Below are positions 55,823-64,000 of a stretch of 64,000 nucleotides of DNA, in pieces. The translations under genes were made by a program, and so were the position numbers. Origin of the DNA: Salana multivorans (lineage in GTDB: Bacteria > Actinomycetota > Actinomycetes > Actinomycetales > Beutenbergiaceae); the NCBI RefSeq assembly GCF_003751805.1, contig NZ_RKHQ01000001.1, forward strand, positions 1,364,001-1,428,000, read 5' to 3'. How positions within the stretch are numbered: position 1 is the first letter of the stretch; the number at the start of each line of letters is the position of its first letter. The notes under the pieces are model-generated. The model was not told where the DNA came from, did not search any database, and saw only the letters and a program-made list of their open reading frames with translations.

Positions 55823-57658
55823 TCAGCCGTCGCCCTCGCCGTCGCCGGACTCGGTCGGCGTGGAGCTCGGCGTCTCCGTCGGGGTCGGCGGGGGCGACGG
55901 CGGCGGCGTGGCGATGTACACGGTCACGGTCGTGCCCTGGGGCTGCGTGCCCGTCGGCTCCCACTCCACGACGGTGCCCTCGGGGTTGGTGCTCTGGACG
56001 GGCTGGAAGTCGAAGAACAGCTTGTTCGCCTTGAGCGTGTCCTCGGCCTCGCTCCGGGACAGCCCCGTGAGGTCCGGGACCGGCACGTTGCCGCTCGCGA
56101 CCGAGATCGAGAACGTCTGGTCGGGCGCGGCCATCGAGTCGACACCGGGGTCGATCGAGACGACGCGGCCGGCCTGCTGGTCGGGGCTGTCCACGACCCG
56201 GATGACCGGACTGCCGGTGAAGCCGGCGGTCTTGAGCTTCTCCAGCGCCTCGGACTCGGTGTTCCCGATGACGTTGGGCACGGTCAGCTCGGACGGGCCG
56301 GAGGAGACGACGAGCGTGACCTCCTCGCCCTCCTGGACCATCTGGCCCTTGTCCGGGCTGGTTCGGATGACGAGGTCCTTGGCCACCGTGTCCGACGCCT
56401 CGGACTCGGTCGCGGAGAGCACCGTGAGGCCGAGGGCCTCGAGCTCGCGCCGCGCCTCGTCGACGGTCCTGCCGGAGACGTCGGGGATCTCGACGGCCTC
56501 GGGCGTGGTCTCGGTCGGCGACGGGGAGGGGGAGGAGGGCGGTTCCACCGGCTCGGCGCCGCGGTTGCCCCAGATCGCCCACGCGATGCCGCCGAGCAGC
56601 AGGACGGCGACGATGGACAGCACCCAGATCCACGCCTTGCCGCGCTTGTCCGCCTCCTCGTCCTCCTCGCCGGTGGTCGGGAGCGTCGCGGTCGAGCCGG
56701 CGGCGAGACCCGGGAGCACCTGCGTCGGGCCGGCCGGCGACGGCTGGTTCGCGCGCGTCGCGGCCGCGATGACGCCGACGGCCGGGGCGCCGACGATGCC
56801 GCCGCGCTGCGCCGCCTCGAGGTCCGCGCGGAACTCGGCCGCGCTCTGGTAGCGCAGCGTCCGGTCCTTGGCGAGCGCCTTGAGGACGATCCGGTCGAGC
56901 TCCTCGGGCACGTCGGACGCGATCGACGACGGCGTCGGCGGCTCCTCGCGCACGTGCTGGTAGGCGACGGCCACGGGCGAGTCGCCCATGAACGGCGGGC
57001 GGCCGGTCAGCAGCTCGAACAGCAGCGCGCCGGTCGAGTACACGTCCGAGCGCGCGTCGACGACCTCGCCGCGGGCCTGCTCGGGCGAGAGGTACTGGGC
57101 GGTCCCGACGACGGCCTGCGTCTGCGTCATCGTCGCCGCGGAGTCGGCGACGGCGCGGGCGATGCCGAAGTCCATCACCTTGACGTCGCCCGCCGTGGTG
57201 ATCATGACGTTCGCGGGCTTGATGTCGCGGTGCACGATCCCGGCGTGGTGGGAGTACTCCAGCGCGGACAGCACGCCCTCGGTGATCTCGACGGCCTCGT
57301 CGATCGGCAGGGCGGCGCCGTCGCGCAGCAGCTCGCGGACCGTGTGGCCCTCGACGTACTCCATGACGATGAAGGGGATGTGCCGCTGCGTGCCGTCGGG
57401 CAGCTCCTGGTTGTCCTCGCCCGTGTCGTAGACCGACACGATCGCGGGGTGGTTCAGCGCGGCCGCTGACTGGGCCTCGCGGCGGAACCTGGCCTGGAAC
57501 GTCGAGTCCTGGGCGAGGTCGGAGCGCAGCAGCTTGACGGCGACCCGGCGCGACAGGCGGTTGTCCCGTCCGATCCGGACCTCTGCCATCCCGCCGCGGC
57601 CGATGAGCTCACCGACCTCGTAGCGCCCCGCGAGCACGCGAGCATTCGACTCGACCAC
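55823..57658 (-). CDS. pknB: Ser/Thr protein kinase PknB with three PASTA domains
   Basis: 611-residue transmembrane kinase. The kinase domain (about 12-275) has the glycine loop GRGGMAEV, VAVKLL, catalytic HRDIKPAN and DFG in VMDFGIA, activation loop with GTAQYLSPEQA. A membrane helix (about 345-365, AWIWVLSIVAVLLLGGIAWAIW) leads to three extracellular PASTA domains (VEIPDVSGRTVDEAR; LTVPNVIGNTESEAL; VPVPDLTGLSRSEAE) and a Pro/Thr/Ser tail. PASTA units sense muropeptides/lipid II. MurJ-type pseudokinases such as the one encoded here are known PknB substrates. GTG 57658 with GGAGGGG; its G is also the last base of the pknA stop (TAGTG). Confidence 0.95.
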   Translation of the reverse strand: MVESNARVLAGRYEVGELIGRGGMAEVRIGRDNRLSRRVAVKLLRSDLAQDSTFQARFRREAQSAAALNHPAIVSVYDTGEDNQELPDGTQRHIPFIVMEYVEGHTVRELLRDGAALPIDEAVEITEGVLSALEYSHHAGIVHRDIKPANVMITTAGDVKVMDFGIARAVADSAATMTQTQAVVGTAQYLSPEQARGEVVDARSDVYSTGALLFELLTGRPPFMGDSPVAVAYQHVREEPPTPSSIASDVPEELDRIVLKALAKDRTLRYQSAAEFRADLEAAQRGGIVGAPAVGVIAAATRANQPSPAGPTQVLPGLAAGSTATLPTTGEEDEEADKRGKAWIWVLSIVAVLLLGGIAWAIWGNRGAEPVEPPSSPSPSPTETTPEAVEIPDVSGRTVDEARRELEALGLTVLSATESEASDTVAKDLVIRTSPDKGQMVQEGEEVTLVVSSGPSELTVPNVIGNTESEALEKLKTAGFTGSPVIRVVDSPDQQAGRVVSIDPGVDSMAAPDQTFSISVASGNVPVPDLTGLSRSEAEDTLKANKLFFDFQPVQSTNPEGTVVEWEPTGTQPQGTTVTVYIATPPPSPPPTPTETPSSTPTESGDGEGDG

Positions 57659-59157
57659 TACTGAACCCCTCCGATTGACGTGCTCGCTACACCGCTGGTG
57701 CCAGCACTTGCCGCTGATTGTCCCAGATTCCCGGCCACGAGGATGGCAAGGGTCACGATCGCCGCGGCGAGGACGATCAGGGCTGCGACGATCCAGCTGC
57801 TTGGAACCTTGGTGTCCGGGCGGGCGCGGGTCGGGCTCGGGACGCGGGCGGCGCTCGGGACGCGGGTCGGGCTCGGGACGCGGACCGCCCGCTCGCCGTC
57901 GTCTCGCGTCCCGGCGGAGGTGGTCGGCGGGGCCTCCGGCGCGGCTGCGTCCTGCGCTCGCCGTGCGTCGGGTGAGGGCGACGGGAGGTCGCCGCGGGTA
58001 CGGACCCTGACCGGCTGCCAGTCCGGCGTCGGCACGACGGAGGCGTCGCTCGCGCGGGGGTCGTGCGCCGGTGGGATCACGGGCGGCGGGGCCGCGGGGG
58101 CCGCGGCGGCGACCCGCGGGACGGTCGTGGTCTCCGGGGCGCGGGCCGGAGCCCCGACGGCCGGCGTCGACGGCGGGGCCGCGGCTGGGACCGCCGGCTG
58201 CGCGGGGCGCGGGACGCGGGGCTTGGGCGGGCGGGGGCGGCGCGTGATGATCGCGGGCGCGTCGGACTCGCCCGCGTGGCTGCCGCCCCGCCGGCGGCGC
58301 GCGCGGCGCGGCTCGGCCGGGTCCCACCCGTCGTCGGGCGCGATCGCCGCGCCCAGCTCGCGGGCGCGCGTCGCCACCTCGCTCGCGTGGGACGGGCGGC
58401 GCGCCGGCTCCTTCTCGAGCATCTGCTCGACCAGCTCGCGCACGGGCGCGTCGATCGTCTCGGGCAGCGGCGGTACCGGCTCGGTGACGTGGGCGAACGC
58501 GATGTCGACCTGGGTCTGGCCGGTGAAGGGGCGCTTGCCGACGAGGGACTCGTAGGCGATGATCCCGAGCGCGTAGACGTCGCCCGCGCCGGTCGCCGGG
58601 CGGCCCATCGCCTGCTCCGGCGGGAGGTACTGCGCCGTCCCCATGACCATCCCGGCGGCCGTCATCGGCGCCTGGTTCGCGGCGAGGGAGATACCGAAGT
58701 CGGTCAGCACGACGCGTCCGCCGGGCCCGAGGATGAGGTTGGCCGGCTTGATGTCACGGTGCACGACGCCCGCCTCGTGCGCCGTCGCGAGCGCGTCGGC
58801 CGTCTGCGCGACGACGTCGAGCACGAGCCGGCGGGACAGCACGCGCTCACGGGCCAGGATCGTCGAGAGCGGCTCGCCCGGCACCAGCTCCATGACGATG
58901 TAGCCGAGCCCGTCGATCTCGCCGTGCGCGTACGTGCGCGCGATCCCCGGGTGGACCAGGTCGAGGGAGTTGCGGGCCTCGGCCGCGATGCGGTCGAGGA
59001 ACAGGCGCTCGCCGGCGAACTCCGGTCGCAGCACCTTGAGCGCGACCTCGCGGCCGCCGGGCTTCTCCTGGGCTGCCCACACCTGGCCCATCCCGCCGAT
59101 GGCGATGAGCCGCGTCAGCTCCCAGCGGTCGACCACGACCCCGGCGCGTGGTGTCAC
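57658..59157 (-). CDS. pknA: Ser/Thr protein kinase PknA
   Basis: 499-residue kinase: glycine loop IAIGGMGQVW, VALKVL, catalytic HRDIKPAN, DFG in LTDFGIS and activation loop GTAQYLPPEQA. After the kinase domain (about 12-275) is a 150-residue Pro/Arg/Ala/Thr-rich linker with several RVPSP(T/A) repeats, and one C-terminal membrane helix (SSWIVAALIVLAAAIVTLAILVAGNLG) with a short tail; no PASTA domains. Start GTG 59157 overlaps the pbpA stop (GTGA). Confidence 0.93.
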   Translation of the reverse strand: MTPRAGVVVDRWELTRLIAIGGMGQVWAAQEKPGGREVALKVLRPEFAGERLFLDRIAAEARNSLDLVHPGIARTYAHGEIDGLGYIVMELVPGEPLSTILARERVLSRRLVLDVVAQTADALATAHEAGVVHRDIKPANLILGPGGRVVLTDFGISLAANQAPMTAAGMVMGTAQYLPPEQAMGRPATGAGDVYALGIIAYESLVGKRPFTGQTQVDIAFAHVTEPVPPLPETIDAPVRELVEQMLEKEPARRPSHASEVATRARELGAAIAPDDGWDPAEPRRARRRRGGSHAGESDAPAIITRRPRPPKPRVPRPAQPAVPAAAPPSTPAVGAPARAPETTTVPRVAAAAPAAPPPVIPPAHDPRASDASVVPTPDWQPVRVRTRGDLPSPSPDARRAQDAAAPEAPPTTSAGTRDDGERAVRVPSPTRVPSAARVPSPTRARPDTKVPSSWIVAALIVLAAAIVTLAILVAGNLGQSAASAGTSGVASTSIGGVQ

Positions 59158-60653
59158 GACGCGCTCCCGAGGGCCGCCTCGATGACCTGCCGCGCGATCG
59201 GCGCGGCCAGCCGGCCGCCCGTGTAGTCGCCCTCCGACGGGTCCGCGCCGTTGATGACGAGCACGGCGACGGCGACCGTCGGCGCCTCGGCCGGCGCGAA
59301 CGCGACCATCCAGGCGTGCGGGTTCGAGGCGGACGTGCCGTCGTCGATGCCCGACTCGGCCGTGCCCGTCTTCCCGGCCACGGTGACGCCGCTGATCCCC
59401 GCGCGCGTCCCGGTGCCGTTCTCGACGACCCCGACCATGAGCTGCGTCATCGTCTCGGCGACGTCGGGCGTGATGGGCGTGGAGAACACGGACGGGCTCG
59501 TGCGGGCGACGACGCCGAGGTTCGCGTCGCGCTCGGTCTCCACGAGGTAGGGCCGCATGAGCGTGCCGTCGTTGGCCACGGCCGCCGCGACCATCGCCAT
59601 CTGCATCGGCGTGACGCGCACGTCGCGCTGCCCGATCGCGGTCTGCCCGAGCGCTGCCTTGTCCGCCGCCAGCTTCTCGAGGTCGCCGAGCCGGCTCGGC
59701 GTCACGGTCATGGGGATGTCGAGGTCGCGGCCCCAGCCGAACTGCTCGGCCTGGTCGGCGATCGACTCGGCGCCCAGGTCGAGCGCGAGCTGGACGAACG
59801 GGGTGTTGCACGACTTCTCGAACGCGCGCTGGAGCGTCGCGGTCTCGCCGTCGTCGCACGTCTCGCCGGCGGGGTTGCGGATGGTCGCCGTCGACCCGGG
59901 CAGCGCGATCTCGTCGGGCGCGGCGATCCGGGTGTCCGGCGCGAGGTCCAGCGTCGGGTCGGACAGGGCGGCGGCGACGTCGATGAGCTTGAACGTCGAG
60001 CCCGGGGCGTACTGGTTGCCGGCGATGGCCCGGTTGGTCATCGGGTCGCCGGAGCCGTCGGCCGTGAGCGTGTCCCACGCGTCCTGCACCGCGCCCGTGT
60101 CGTGCGAGGCCAGCAGGTTCGGGTCGAACCCGGGCGTCGAGACGAGGCCGAGGATCGCGCCGGAGCGCGGGTCGAGCGCGACGACGGCGCCCTCGCGCCC
60201 GTCGAGCGCGTCGAACGCCGCGCGCTGGACCGCGGGGTCGATCGTGAGCTCGACGCTGCCGCCCTGCGGCTGGCGGCCCGTGATGAGCGTGCCGAGCCGC
60301 TGGCGCCACAGCCCCGGTGCCGTCCCGTTGAGCACGGTGTTCTCGGCGGCCTCGATGCCCGTGCGCCCGAACGTGACGGACGAGAAGCCCGTGACGGCGG
60401 AGTAGAGCTCGCCGTCGGGGTAGGTGCGCTGGAACCGGTAGGGGGTGTCGACCGGGACGGAGTAGGCGATCTGCTCGCCCGCGACGATGATCGGGCCGCG
60501 GTCCCGGCCGTTCTCGCGGTAGGTCGCGCGGGCGTTCCAGGGGTTCGCGTTGAGCGAGGACGCCTGTCCGACCTGGATCCAGGTGAGAGCGCCCATGAGG
60601 ACGAGGAACATCGCGAGCACGACGGCGCTCACGCGGCGGATCGGGGCGTTCAC
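59154..60653 (-). CDS. pbpA: penicillin-binding protein (class B transpeptidase, PbpA-like)
   Basis: 499-residue transpeptidase of septal/polar peptidoglycan. One N-terminal membrane helix (SAVVLAMFLVLMGALTWIQV), a dimerisation region with AIAGNQYAP, and the penicillin-binding motifs SxxK in YAPGSTFKLI, SxN in KSCNTPF and KTGT in VAGKTGTAES. Start GTG 60653 overlaps the rodA stop by four bases. It lies in the fhaB-pstP-rodA-pbpA-pknA-pknB order found in most actinobacteria. Confidence 0.93.
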   Translation of the reverse strand: MNAPIRRVSAVVLAMFLVLMGALTWIQVGQASSLNANPWNARATYRENGRDRGPIIVAGEQIAYSVPVDTPYRFQRTYPDGELYSAVTGFSSVTFGRTGIEAAENTVLNGTAPGLWRQRLGTLITGRQPQGGSVELTIDPAVQRAAFDALDGREGAVVALDPRSGAILGLVSTPGFDPNLLASHDTGAVQDAWDTLTADGSGDPMTNRAIAGNQYAPGSTFKLIDVAAALSDPTLDLAPDTRIAAPDEIALPGSTATIRNPAGETCDDGETATLQRAFEKSCNTPFVQLALDLGAESIADQAEQFGWGRDLDIPMTVTPSRLGDLEKLAADKAALGQTAIGQRDVRVTPMQMAMVAAAVANDGTLMRPYLVETERDANLGVVARTSPSVFSTPITPDVAETMTQLMVGVVENGTGTRAGISGVTVAGKTGTAESGIDDGTSASNPHAWMVAFAPAEAPTVAVAVLVINGADPSEGDYTGGRLAAPIARQVIEAALGSAS

Positions 60654-62125
60654 GTCGTGGCTCCCGCGGCTCCGGAGCCCTGGCCGCCCCGCGTGCCCCG
60701 ACCGCGTCCGGTCGCGGCGGCCGGCTCGACCGCGTCGCTCGCCGGTCCGACGATGACGAGGGGACCGATGGCGGCGTCGGGTCCGGGCCGCCGGGCGGCG
60801 TCGGACACGCGCAGCAGCAGGGCGAGGATGATCCAGTTCGCCAGGAGCGAGGAGCCGCCGGCGGCGAGGAACGGCATCGTGAGGCCGGACAGCGGGATGA
60901 CGCGCGTGGCGCCGCCGACCACGACGAAGCACTGCAGCGCGACCGTGAACGCGAGGCCGGAGGCGAGGAGCTTGCCGAAGCCGTCGCGGACGCCGAGGCC
61001 GGCGCGCAGGCCGCGCTGGACGAGGATGACGTAGAGCATGAGGACGGCCAGCACGCCGGTCAGCCCGAGCTCCTCCGCGAGCGAGGGGACGATCATGTCG
61101 GCGTTGGCGGAGTACGTGAGGTACGGGAAGCCCTCACCCCAGCCGGTCCCCATGAGGCCGCCGTTCGCCATCCCGAACAGGCCCGAGACGATCTGCCCGG
61201 AGCCGCCGGGGTCGCGGTGGTAGATCGCGGGCTCGAGGGCGTGCAGCCAGACGTCGATCCGGGCCTGGACGTAGCCGACCTGGGTGGCGATGACGAGCAC
61301 GCCGCCGATCGTCAGCAGGACGCCGATGATCACCCAGCTCAGCCGCTCGGTCGCGACGTAGAGCATCGCGATGAACAGGCCGAACAGGAGGATCGACGTC
61401 CCGAGCTCCTTCTGCATGAGCAGCACGCCGATGCTGATGCCCCAGGCCAGCAGGACCGGGCCGAGGTCGCGCGCGCGGGGCAGCGTGAGGCCGAGCACCT
61501 TCGTCCCGGCGAGCGTGAGCTGGTCGCGGTGCGTCACGAGGTAGCCGGCGAAGAACACGGCGAACGCGATCTTGGCCAGCTCGGCCGGCTGCAGCGTGAA
61601 GCCGCCGACGCCGACCCACAGCCGGGACCCGTTGATCTCGCGCCCGATGACGGGGAGCATCGGCATGAGGAGCAGCACGACGCCGAGGACGAGGGCCGTC
61701 CACGTGTAGCGGCGCAGCGTCCGGTGGTCGCGCAGCCACACGATGACGACGATCGCGGCGAAGGCGCCGACCGCGATCCACATCATCTGCTTGCTCGGGT
61801 CCTGGTCCCACGCGGGTGGCCTCGCCCGCATCTGGAGCGCCAGGTGGACGCGCGCGATCATCGCGAGCCCGATGCCGTTGAGCGCGATGACGACGGGCAG
61901 GATGACCGGGTCGGCATACGGGGCCCGCCAGCGCAGCACGAGGTGGACGGCGAGCGCGATGCCGCCGAGCACCGCGGCGAACGTCGCGAGGTCCGCCGGG
62001 GGCGAGCCGGTGACGCCGAGGCCGACCTGGAGGTAGGCGTAGACGCCGAGGCCGAGCGCCGGCACGAGGAGGGCGAGCTCGGTCCACCGGCCGCGCCGCG
62101 GCGTGACCTGCGTGATGGTCGCCAT
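60650..62125 (-). CDS. rodA: SEDS peptidoglycan glycosyltransferase (RodA/FtsW family)
   Basis: 491-residue polytopic membrane protein with about 12 helices, the SEDS motifs NGSRLWVGVGGFTLQPAELAK, QKELGTSILLFGLF, AEELGLTGVLAVL and GGSSLLANW. It polymerises lipid II and works with the adjacent PbpA. The start ATG 62125 shares its first base with the pstP stop (TGATG). The C-terminal tail (about 45 residues) is Gly/Arg/Ala-rich and cytoplasmic. Confidence 0.94.
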   Translation of the reverse strand: MATITQVTPRRGRWTELALLVPALGLGVYAYLQVGLGVTGSPPADLATFAAVLGGIALAVHLVLRWRAPYADPVILPVVIALNGIGLAMIARVHLALQMRARPPAWDQDPSKQMMWIAVGAFAAIVVIVWLRDHRTLRRYTWTALVLGVVLLLMPMLPVIGREINGSRLWVGVGGFTLQPAELAKIAFAVFFAGYLVTHRDQLTLAGTKVLGLTLPRARDLGPVLLAWGISIGVLLMQKELGTSILLFGLFIAMLYVATERLSWVIIGVLLTIGGVLVIATQVGYVQARIDVWLHALEPAIYHRDPGGSGQIVSGLFGMANGGLMGTGWGEGFPYLTYSANADMIVPSLAEELGLTGVLAVLMLYVILVQRGLRAGLGVRDGFGKLLASGLAFTVALQCFVVVGGATRVIPLSGLTMPFLAAGGSSLLANWIILALLLRVSDAARRPGPDAAIGPLVIVGPASDAVEPAAATGRGRGTRGGQGSGAAGATT

Positions 62126-63540
62126 CAGCTCGATCCGCCCGGGCTCGGGGCCGGTGAGGCGGTGCCCGTCGGCGACGCCGTGCCCGTGGGCGACGCCGTG
62201 CCCGTGGGCGACGCCGTGCCCGTCGACCCGGAGCTCGCGGACGAGCCGGGGCTCGGGGTCGATGTCGGTGTCGGTGTGGGCGTCGGTCGGGGCGCCGGGA
62301 GCTGCTCGCGCAGCGACTCGACGATGCCGCGCGCGCCCGCGAGCGAGCCGTCGCCGGGCGTGATCGCCGTGGCGAGGCGCTCCTGCGCGTAGTCGGGCAG
62401 GTCCGCCACGAGGATGTCGGTGGTGTCCAGCGGGTGGCCGAGCCTGATCGGTCCGATGCTCTGCGGGATCCCCTGGTAGACGGCGACGTACTCGCCCGAC
62501 GACGCGACGTAGTACTGGGTCTGCGTCCAGCGCAGCCCGGCCCAGCACGCGCCGGCGAGCAGGAGGAGGACGGCCGCGGACGAGGCGACCCAGGCCCAGC
62601 GGCGGCGACGCCGGCCCCGGCGCTGGTCGAGCTCGTCCCGCTCCTCGTCGGCCGAGCGCTCGGCGTGCGCCGCGATCTCCTCGGGCTTCGGCGGCGTGAG
62701 TGCCGCGGCGCGGGCAGCGGGGGAGTCGCTGCCGCGGGAGCGCTGCTTCCAGTGGGCGGCGGCCGCGCCGGCGACCTGCGGGACGGTCGAGGGGGCCGCG
62801 CCGTCGGGCACGTCGTCGAGCTCGACGACGTCCGCGACGACGGCCGTGATGTTGTCCGGGCCGCCCGCGCGCAGGGCGAGGTCGACGAGCCGGTCGGCGC
62901 ACGCGCCGGGGTCCGCGACGTCGATCAGCGTCTGCGCGATCGTCTCGGCGCTCACGTAGGAGGAGACGCCGTCGGAGCACAGGAGGAAGCGGTCGCCGGC
63001 GACCAGCTCGCGCAGCGACTCGTCCAGGTCGACGCCGAAGTCGTGGTCGCCGAGGACGCGCAGGATGACGCTGCGGTGGCTGTGCGTCTCGGCCTCCTCC
63101 TCGGTGAGCTGGCCGAGGTCGACGAGGTGCTGGACGTAGGTGTGGTCGACGGTGAGCCGGCTGACGACGCCGTCGCGCACGAGGTAGGCGCGCGAGTCGC
63201 CGATGTGCGCGAGCGCGAGCCGCTTGCCGGAGCGCAGGGCCGCGATGAGCGTGGTGCCGAGGCCGGCGAGCTCGGGGTCGTCCTGCGCCCGCTCGCGCAG
63301 CTCGGCGTGGGACTGCGCGACCGCGTCGCGCAGGAGGGCGAGCATGTCGCCGCCGTGCGAGTCGCCGTCGAGCGGGGCGAGGTGCGCGATCGCGACCGAC
63401 GACGCGACGTCGCCGCCGGCCGGGCCGCCCATGCCGTCCGCCAGGACGAGCAGGTGCGGGCCGGCGTAGCCGGAGTCCTGGTTGACGCTGCGCAGCAGCC
63501 CGACGTCGGAGCGCGCCGCGTAGGAGAACGTGAGGGTCAT
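62125..63540 (-). CDS. pstP: PP2C-type Ser/Thr phosphatase PstP
   Basis: 471-residue membrane phosphatase that opposes PknA/PknB. The PP2C domain (about 1-235) has the metal ligands in RSVNQDS, VLADGMGG, LLCSDGV and GGPDNIT. An Arg-rich stretch (QRRGRRRRR) precedes one membrane helix (WVASSAAVLLLLAGACWAGL, near 315-335); the extracellular part ends with a Thr/Pro stretch and four GTASPT-type repeats. Start ATG 63540, one base from the fhaB stop. Confidence 0.94.
   Translation of the reverse strand: MTLTFSYAARSDVGLLRSVNQDSGYAGPHLLVLADGMGGPAGGDVASSVAIAHLAPLDGDSHGGDMLALLRDAVAQSHAELRERAQDDPELAGLGTTLIAALRSGKRLALAHIGDSRAYLVRDGVVSRLTVDHTYVQHLVDLGQLTEEEAETHSHRSVILRVLGDHDFGVDLDESLRELVAGDRFLLCSDGVSSYVSAETIAQTLIDVADPGACADRLVDLALRAGGPDNITAVVADVVELDDVPDGAAPSTVPQVAGAAAAHWKQRSRGSDSPAARAAALTPPKPEEIAAHAERSADEERDELDQRRGRRRRRWAWVASSAAVLLLLAGACWAGLRWTQTQYYVASSGEYVAVYQGIPQSIGPIRLGHPLDTTDILVADLPDYAQERLATAITPGDGSLAGARGIVESLREQLPAPRPTPTPTPTSTPSPGSSASSGSTGTASPTGTASPTGTASPTGTASPAPSPGGSS
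62155..62225. repeat. 18-bp tandem repeat in pstP 3' coding part
   Basis: Unit GCGACGCCGTGCCCGTGG in three nearly exact copies (62172-62225) with a partial, diverged copy before (62155-62171). On the coding strand this encodes repeats of Gly-Thr-Ala-Ser-Pro-Thr in the extracellular tail. The frame is kept. Confidence 0.9.
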
Positions 63541-63541
63541 G

Positions 63542-64000
63542 TCACCGCCCCCTCCGCAGCTCCAGGAGGGTCTGCCCGACGCGTACCGGGGTGCCGAGGG
63601 GGACGGGGACGGGATCGGTGACGCGGGTGTCGCCGACCCAGGTGCCGTTCGTCGAGCCGAGGTCCTCGACGTACCAGCCGCCGTCGTGCGGGAAGATCCG
63701 GGCGTGCCGGCCCGAGGCGGTGTCGTCGTCCACCACGAGGGTGCACGAGGGGGCGCGGCCGATGAGGACGCTCGAGGTGTGCAGGCCGAGCTGCGTCCCG
63801 GCCAGCGGGCCCTCCAGGACGCTCAGCGTCACGGGCGTGCTGCGCCCGGGGGCGGCCGCGTCGTCGTTGACGGGGTTGACGTTGGCGCGGAGACCGCGAC
63901 CCCGGCCGCGGGAGGAGACGCGGGTGCCGAAGATGTCGCGGCGCAGGACCCCGATGCACGAGAGGACCAGCAACCACAGCAGCGCCAGGAAGGACAGGCG
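63542..64000 (-). CDS. fhaB: FHA-domain protein FhaB/FipA (N-terminus beyond the window)
   Basis: The last 152 residues of a phosphothreonine-binding protein. A membrane helix (LSFLALLWLLVLSCIGVLRRDI) is followed by a basic linker and a C-terminal FHA domain (LIGRAPSCTLVVDDDTASGR; DLGSTNGTWV). The frame is open to the window edge, so the true start lies outside. FhaB/FipA binds phosphorylated partners at the division site; position upstream of pstP matches M. tuberculosis Rv0019c. Confidence 0.92.
   Translation of the reverse strand, partial: RLSFLALLWLLVLSCIGVLRRDIFGTRVSSRGRGRGLRANVNPVNDDAAAPGRSTPVTLSVLEGPLAGTQLGLHTSSVLIGRAPSCTLVVDDDTASGRHARIFPHDGGWYVEDLGSTNGTWVGDTRVTDPVPVPLGTPVRVGQTLLELRRGR

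Overview
This window is a chromosomal origin region of a high-GC Gram-positive bacterium. Gene content (DLW-39 family micro-protein, CrgA, DUF881 plus class E sortase, the fhaB-pstP-rodA-pbpA-pknA-pknB cluster, MurJ with a fused pseudokinase) and heavy GTG start use point to Actinomycetota, most likely order Micrococcales (Cellulomonas/Beutenbergia-like). The genus cannot be fixed from the sequence alone. No rRNA, insertion sequence, prophage or CRISPR array was seen.

Layout. 1-8.1 kb: end of inositol-phosphate synthase, an MFS exporter, and a LacI-controlled sugar ABC operon ending in a GH127 beta-L-arabinofuranosidase. 8.1-20.9 kb: tRNA CCA-adding enzyme, then a rightward run NUDIX - DUF6049 - MurJ/pseudokinase - thioredoxin reductase - thioredoxin-like - aminotransferase - D-Ala-D-Ala ligase-like. 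21-29.5 kb (leftward): rpmH-rnpA-yidD-yidC-jag-rsmG-parA-parB, with a 2.1 kb non-coding stretch before parA that carries parS sites every 330-470 bp. 29.5-40.6 kb (rightward): dnaA - oriC - dnaN - recF - DUF721 - gyrB - gyrA - DUF3566. Then tRNA-Ile, DLW-39 and tRNA-Ala.

41.0-50.3 kb looks like an accessory insert between the tRNA genes and the conserved ppiA/rhomboid/crgA block. It holds a 23S rRNA methyltransferase of the thiostrepton-resistance (TsnR) type beside a TipA-type MerR regulator that keeps both drug-binding cysteines. A promoter with a 19 bp spacer filled by a dyad very like the Streptomyces tipA operator drives the methyltransferase, apparently as a leaderless message. Next come a deletion scar joining the start of an Xaa-Pro aminopeptidase gene to the end of an EAL-domain gene, a GT2 synthase / GH18 operon, and a class II UvrA-like ABC protein related to antibiotic-protection proteins. 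I regard the TipA-TsnR pair as the most interesting system here: a self-contained thiopeptide-sensing and target-protection switch with no thiopeptide biosynthesis genes nearby.

50.3-64 kb: alanine/lysine-rich helical protein, cyclophilin, rhomboid protease, crgA, then DUF881 - class E sortase - 51-residue membrane protein - glutamine amidotransferase facing the leftward fhaB-pstP-rodA-pbpA-pknA-pknB operon, whose internal junctions overlap by 1-4 bases or nearly touch. fhaB runs off the right edge.

All coordinates and motif positions were read by eye. Family calls rest on recognised motifs and overall sequence resemblance, with no database search.
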